NCBI GenBank assembly: GCA_964016885.1
Contig: OZ024743.1
Location: 172,855,726-172,919,725 of the forward strand
Source: Eledone cirrhosa
Taxonomy: Eukaryota; Mollusca; Cephalopoda; Octopoda; Eledonidae
Reading direction: 5' to 3'
Length of the DNA: 64,000 nt
Below the pieces are notes generated by a model, which ran no database searches, was not told the origin of the DNA, and saw only the letters and a program-made list of their open reading frames with translations. Each line of letters begins with the position of its first letter. Position 1 is the first letter of the stretch. This document shows positions 59,927-64,000 of this stretch, piece after piece. The position numbers were made by a program, and so were the translations under genes.

Positions 59927-59927
59927 T
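59895..59927 (-). CDS. CENPC: CENPC exon 1 (start codon)
   Basis: The ATG is at 59926-59924 and the exon encodes [10 protein letters not shown] plus two bases of an Ile codon. It ends at a strong donor (GTAAGT, 59894-59889). The ATG is preceded by TTTCCAGA, which could be a splice acceptor, so a non-coding exon may lie further upstream. The short leader followed by an RK-acidic motif in exon 2 fits the start of fungal Mif2 and invertebrate CENP-C. No promoter element was recognised upstream. Confidence 0.7.
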
Positions 59928-60294
59928 CTGGAAACAATGTTAATAGATTATAATTAATTTTCTGTTCTTTTTTTATTGTACAAGATTGTGTGCTAAATAT
60001 ATAACAGTTATCTAGTTTCCCTATTTATATCTTACATTTGACACCACTAGCAAAGTAATGTCAGCATGGAAAGCAAAAGTAAAAGAAAGAGAAAAAGGGG
60101 GGATAGGAAAGGATAGAAAGCTTTTGATTATAAGTTTGCTCATTTAAAGGAATGATAGCTATCCTACTGTAGGAAAAACGTTGAATTAAAGCTGGGACCC
60201 ACATTTTAGCAAATGGTACACAGTTCCTCTTCCAATGACACATATGAGACAGTGGGACATAGCTATAATATATGAAAACTGAACATTTACAAAT

Positions 60295-60297
<3 letters not shown>
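59928..60297. other. Region upstream of CENPC exon 1
   Basis: AT-rich; no TATA box, CpG cluster or other promoter sign that I can defend. The transcription start may lie further upstream if a 5' non-coding exon exists. Confidence 0.35.

Positions 60298-60347
<50 letters not shown>
60298..60347. repeat. (TA)n microsatellite
   Basis: About 24 TA repeats without interruption. Confidence 0.97.
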
Positions 60348-60350
<3 letters not shown>

Positions 60351-60360
60351 GTAACTACAG

Positions 60361-60485
60361 TTAGTTCACCATACCGAGAACAATTGTTTCACCTTAGCGG
60401 ATCCTCAGCTCGTAATGGTAATGGTCATTGTTACGAGCTGAGGATCCGCTAAGGTGAAACAATTGTTCTCGGTATGGTGAACTAA
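60361..60485. repeat. Perfect 55-bp inverted repeat with SINE-like flank
   Basis: The arms 60361-60415 and 60431-60485 are exact reverse complements, loop 15 bases. The flank to 60570 on the minus strand has CCCGTAGTGGTAGAGCACTC, an A-box-like tRNA head, so one arm may be a SINE body. Confidence 0.92.
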
Positions 60486-60612
60486 CCGTTGTGTAACCAC
60501 TTCTACGTAACTCGTCCCAAGGACTGAGTGCTCTACCACTACGGGTATTACCTTCCAGTGTTCCACCTCTCTCTCTCTCTCACTCTCTATATATATATAT
60601 AAATATATACAC

Positions 60613-60945
60613 ACATGGCTTAGTGGTTAGAGCATTGGCCTTGCAATCGAAAGGTTGTGAGTTCAATTCTCAGACCGGGTGATGTGTTGTTTCCTTGAGC
60701 AAGACACTTCATTTCACATTGCTCCAGTTTACTCAGCTGTAGAAATGAGATGAGAGGGACTGAGGTCCCCATCATTCCACTGTGGACATGGAGGTGCCAC
60801 GGCAAAAAAACACCCAGCACTCACTGTAAATGAGGTTGGTGTTAGGAAGGGCATCCAGCTGTAGAAATCAAGCCAGAATCAGTTCCCGTCCTACCCTTGC
60901 AAGCAGGGAAAAGCGGACGTAAAATGAAATGATGATGATGATGAC
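60613..60945 (+). mobile_element. Chimeric SINE: tRNA-like head with LINE-B tail
   Basis: The head matches the SINE at 37658 (TGGCTTAGTGGTTAGAGCAT, GTGAGTTCAATTCTCAGAC). The extreme 3' end (CTACCCTTGCAAGCAGGGAA through GTAAAATGAAATGATGATG) is the LINE-B tail as at 57425-57475, not the LINE-A tail. Confidence 0.85.
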
Positions 60946-60947
60946 AC

Positions 60948-60988
<41 letters not shown>

Positions 60989-61372
60989 CATCATCATCGT
61001 TTAACATCCATTTTCCACGCTAGCATGGGTCTGGACGAGAATTGTCCGACTTGAGGCAAGATTGGTTATCTTGCTCAGGACTGTCTGGCGGGTTTTCTAC
61101 AGCTGGATGCCCTTCCTAACACCAACCACGTTTACAGTGTGGACTGGGAGGTTTTTACTGTTATCTACACGGCCACATTACAACGGGGACTGAGTTTTTT
61201 TTTTTTGTCGTGACACCTACATCACACAATTTATTTAGGACTGGATGTTGTGGTACTAACATAGCTTTACATCGAAATGGGTGGTGTAGATGGCAGTGGG
61301 GGTAGGGTTAGTGGGACGGGGGGGTGTATTTTGGTTAAGAGGTGCCTACTGACTGTAGGTTTCGCTTTGTAC

Positions 61373-62296
61373 TTAGGCAAGGCGGGTCTTCTGTATTACT
61401 ATGTAGCGCCAAAGATCTCGGTCCAGTGACATTGTCTTGGAGAGGTGTAAGTGTGTGAGGTCGGATTTTATCAAGTCGTCCCAGGTTTTTCTGGGTCTGC
61501 CTACTCCGTAGCTACCATCTATTTTAATCGCCCTGCACTTTTTTATACAGCTGTCATCTTTCATGCGCATCACGTGACCATACCAACGTAGTCTTCTCTC
61601 GAGTAAACAGCATCTGATCGCTCTTATTCCTAATTTCTCACTTAGTTCATTTATGCTTTGCCGTTCGTGTATATTACTATTACACATCCAACGGAGCATG
61701 CAAGCTCCGTTCCTCTCCAGTCTGCGTAGATTCTCTGCACACAAGGCCCATGTCTCACTGCCATGTAACAGCGCTGTTCGTATGCAGGCATCATACAGCC
61801 TGCCTTTTATTTTTAGAGAGAAACCTTTAGCAGCCAATAGTGGTATAAGCTCTCTGAACTCTTTCCATCCCGTTCGGACTCTAGCTACAGTTCTTTCGGA
61901 GCACCCTCCACCACTGCTGATTTTGTCACCCAGGTAACTGAAGGTGTCCACTATTTCTATAGAACCATCTGGACAATGGAATGAGCTAGTATTCTGTGGG
62001 CATTTGCTGCTACTTATTGCACCAGAGCACCGGCCACATATAAAATCTATATTCTTAGTTAGCTTACCTGTGATCCCACTACATCTTTTATGCACCCATA
62101 CTTTGCATTTGGGACATAAAATGGAGTTTCTGCCTACTCCTTTCCTACACACTGAGCATGGCCATTTCCCAGATGAGACCAGTGCCCTATTCTCCTTCCT
62201 ACATATTAGGACTTTAGTCTTAGACAAGTTAACTTTAAGGCTTTTTGATTCTAGGCCATGCTTCCATGTTTGGAATTTCTTCTCTAGTTCAGCCAT
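61373..62296 (-). CDS. LINE-A C-terminal ORF: reverse transcriptase end, PHD-like finger, C-terminal domain
   Basis: 307 codons without interruption. Residues 1-30 are the end of the reverse transcriptase ([20 protein letters not shown]). Residues 45-92 carry [29 protein letters not shown] and FICGRCSG. This is a C4HC3 pattern with a Trp two residues before the His, as in PHD fingers. Residues 110-300 hold the domain with [39 protein letters not shown] and [23 protein letters not shown] fingers in the wider family read histone H3 tails; in a LINE this could guide integration, but that is inference. Confidence 0.85.
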   Translation of the reverse strand: MAELEKKFQTWKHGLESKSLKVNLSKTKVLICRKENRALVSSGKWPCSVCRKGVGRNSILCPKCKVWVHKRCSGITGKLTKNIDFICGRCSGAISSSKCPQNTSSFHCPDGSIEIVDTFSYLGDKISSGGGCSERTVARVRTGWKEFRELIPLLAAKGFSLKIKGRLYDACIRTALLHGSETWALCAENLRRLERNGACMLRWMCNSNIHERQSINELSEKLGIRAIRCCLLERRLRWYGHVMRMKDDSCIKKCRAIKIDGSYGVGRPRKTWDDLIKSDLTHLHLSKTMSLDRDLWRYIVIQKTRLA

Positions 62297-62367
62297 TGAT
62301 TCGGCTATGAGCGTTAGATCATCTGCATATAGAAGTTCCCATGGGCAGCCGGTCTTGAACTCCTCCG

Positions 62368-62830
62368 TTATAGCTTGGAGGCGATAATAAATAGGAGGGG
62401 TCTAAGGACACCAACTTTTACGCTAAACTCTTCACTAAATTCGTTGTTAATTCTAACCTTGCTGACTGTTTCTTTATACATGGCTTGTATAGCTCTCACA
62501 AGCCATTCATCTACACCTAGTTTTCTAAGAGCCCACCAGATAATAGAGCGGGGGACTCTGTCAAAGGCTTTATCCAGGTCTACAAAAGCTAAGTTGAGGG
62601 GTTTACCTTTAGCTAGGTACTTCTGTAGTTGTCGTACAATGAAAAGTGTGTCTGTGGTACTTTTACCCGACACAAACCCGAACTGCATTTCATCTAGATC
62701 AATTCGCTCACTGATTAGTTGCGCTTTTTACTTTTTCTGTGACCTTCATGACCTGGTCAATTAATTTAATACCTCTGTAGTTTCCCCTATCTAGGGCATC
62801 TCCTTTACCCTTGTAGCAGTTAATGATGAC
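62368..62830 (-). pseudogene. LINE-A copy 5 reverse transcriptase
   Basis: It has [40 protein letters not shown] (motif A Asp) and EFSVKVGV then RPLLFIIA. The VGVHQGS.LSPLLF block of other copies is missing several residues here, so the enzyme is probably dead. The YADD motif lies just 3', in another frame (minus, about 62310). Confidence 0.85.
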
Positions 62831-63095
62831 GCTGCTACGTCAGTCCTTTGGTATGACCCCATTCTGTATAACTTGGTTTACTATCCCGGTGACCATAGTG
62901 TGTCCCACCGTTCCAGATGCTTTCAGCATTTCAGCAACTATTTCCGAAGGCCCAGCCGACTTGCCCGTCTTCATATCTTTGATTGCCTTACTTATTATAC
63001 TACCTTCAACTTGCACTGCTGGTCGCTTTATTGGATCGATGTGGGGGAGGCTGTCTTTCTCCCATTTATTCGCCTTTCGTAGTGACACTTCCAAG

Positions 63096-63980
63096 CTACC
63101 TTCTTATCAGCGTCAGTGATGGCAAGTACACCATCATCATTATGGACACACTTCTTCCCGACAATATTACGGTTCTCCTCGACACATTGTCTAGCAATCC
63201 TGAACACCTCACGTTGTTGGTCCTCGCGTTGTAGAACATGCTTGAACTTTCTTTCCTCTGCTTCCCTTCTTGCGAAGTACACTTGTCTCCTAGCTTCCCT
63301 CCTACCCACTTCATAGTCTTCTCCACTTCCTCCATCCCGCCATACTTTCCAAGCCTGCTTTTTGGCCTTGATCGACTCCTCCACCACCAAGTTACTCTCC
63401 TCCTGCCTATAGGTCTGCTCCAGCCACAGATTTCATCTGTCACCTTCAGCAGGTTAGCTTTCAGGAATTCCCACTGTTCCTCTATATTGTACGACTCTAA
63501 TTGCTCTTCCTTACTGTCAAAAGCATCAAGTAATATGCTTTTAAATTTATTACTGGCTGTGGGGTCCTTTAACTTCCATATTTTTCTCCTAAGGATAGTA
63601 CTCCTCTGTTGTCGAATACGTCTCATCCTGACTATGAGGTCGCTAACTATGAGTCTATGTTGGGAGGTGCATTCTTCATGGGGGAGGGATTTAGTGTTTA
63701 CAACAGACACTCTGTCTCGTCTTCTGGTAAAGATATAATCTTTCTGACTGGCGTGTTCCCCTGATCTATAGGTGATCAAGTGAGTACCAAACCCATAACT
63801 TCCATGAATTCCGTCATAGCCGTCACAGTGTTGTCCAACGTGACCATTTAGGTCGCCAGCAATAATTATATAATCACTGTTGGTTATTTGGGAGGTAATG
63901 AGCATTAACGACTCATAGAATCTGTCTTTTATAATGCCAGGCAGTCCGGGTTGGGGTGCATACGCAGATATTATTGTCAC
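63096..63980 (-). CDS. LINE-A copy 5 endonuclease and linker ORF (partial)
   Basis: At least 294 codons, open to the window edge. It begins [20 protein letters not shown], then [20 protein letters not shown] (the GDLN.H block of AP endonucleases) and SQKDYIFTRRRD, where other copies have SQIDY. It ends in a basic linker ([14 protein letters not shown]). A short deletion removes the sequence between YGFGT and HLITYRS seen in copy 3. Confidence 0.85.
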   Translation of the reverse strand: MTIISAYAPQPGLPGIIKDRFYESLMLITSQITNSDYIIIAGDLNGHVGQHCDGYDGIHGSYGFGTHLITYRSGEHASQKDYIFTRRRDRVSVVNTKSLPHEECTSQHRLIVSDLIVRMRRIRQQRSTILRRKIWKLKDPTASNKFKSILLDAFDSKEEQLESYNIEEQWEFLKANLLKVTDEICGWSRPIGRRRVTWWWRSRSRPKSRLGKYGGMEEVEKTMKWVGGKLGDKCTSQEGKQRKESSSMFYNARTNNVRCSGLLDNVSRRTVILSGRSVSIMMMVYLPSLTLIRR

Positions 63981-64000
63981 AGTAGTTCTATTGAGGACAA

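Larger units (their letters stand above)
60985..64000 (-). mobile_element. LINE-A copy 5, best preserved, runs off the window
   Basis: From the tail (60985, CATCATCGTTTAACATCCAT) it continues through the C-terminal domain and PHD-like finger (61373-62296), reverse transcriptase (62368-62830), linker (62840-63390) and endonuclease (63096-64000). Breaks are few: a deletion at the HQGS part of the reverse transcriptase near 62395-62405, and frame changes near 62750 and 63090. The endonuclease ORF is open to the window edge. Confidence 0.95.

Noticed and set aside
1..64000. CRISPR arrays, operons, phage or defence systems
   Set aside because: All regularly spaced repeats found are SINEs, microsatellites or duplicated exons; the window is eukaryotic.

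Overview
This window looks like a cephalopod (octopus-type) nuclear genome segment. The composition is AT-rich and intron-dominated. The tRNA-derived SINEs, the (GATGAT)n-tailed LINEs and the piggyBac, pogo and foldback MITEs are of the sort that fill octopus genomes. There are no bacterial-style operons, rRNA genes, functional tRNA genes or CRISPR arrays. The species call is inference from repeat style only.

One host gene can be assembled by eye. It lies on the minus strand and fills about 47 kb, from a start codon at 59926 to a stop codon at 12716. I recognise 18 coding exons with GT-AG borders. Their phases chain perfectly except at exon 3, which is one base too long. The predicted product is about 612 aa. 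Its N-terminus resembles the Mis12-complex-binding motif of Mif2/CENP-C, and its last three exons spell out a Mif2/CENP-C cupin dimerisation domain, so I call it CENPC, the inner-kinetochore scaffold. The striking part is the middle. Six consecutive exons (10 to 15) all have phase 1-1 and each encodes a variant of a 27-38 aa Lys/Ser/Pro/Gln-rich unit (core KSSPLQHKK). Two of them (12 and 13) lie in a 644-674 bp tandem duplication that is about 99% identical, so the array is still growing or differs between haplotypes. Exon 15 carries a 34-bp stretch matching a LINE sequence in the adjacent intron. I could not find a canonical CENP-C motif (RRS.R....P..YW).

Layout by region. 1-5.8 kb: a Ty3/gypsy element (348-5802, minus) with LTRs, a 4-bp target duplication and broken gag-pol. 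6-12.4 kb: LINE-A remains, a tandem repeat split by a SINE, a pogo-like MITE, SINEs and a foldback. 12.7-19.2 kb: CENPC exons 18 to 15, with a Penelope-like fragment and a TTAA MITE between them. 19.3-26.5 kb: an old LINE split by a second gypsy element (20192-25486), inside intron 14. 26.9-35.4 kb: exons 14 to 8, with a fossil piggyBac transposase and LINE-B pieces. 35.4-42.7 kb: LINE-A and LINE-B copies, a chimeric SINE and a 376-bp foldback, in intron 7. 42.7-47.4 kb: exons 7 to 3 and a cluster of four SINEs. 47.5-58.2 kb (intron 2): LINEs, a WDGK-type transposon fragment, a second Penelope-like fragment and a MITE inside a LINE. 58.3-59.9 kb: exons 2 and 1. 60-64 kb: a 55-bp perfect palindrome, a second chimeric SINE and a well-preserved LINE-A that runs off the window.

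The transposable elements form a network. LINE-A and LINE-B have different 3' tails, and two SINEs with the same tRNA-like head carry one tail each, which suggests each SINE uses a different LINE. The TTAA MITEs and the piggyBac fossil form a similar possible partner set. None of the mobile elements appears fully intact in this window.
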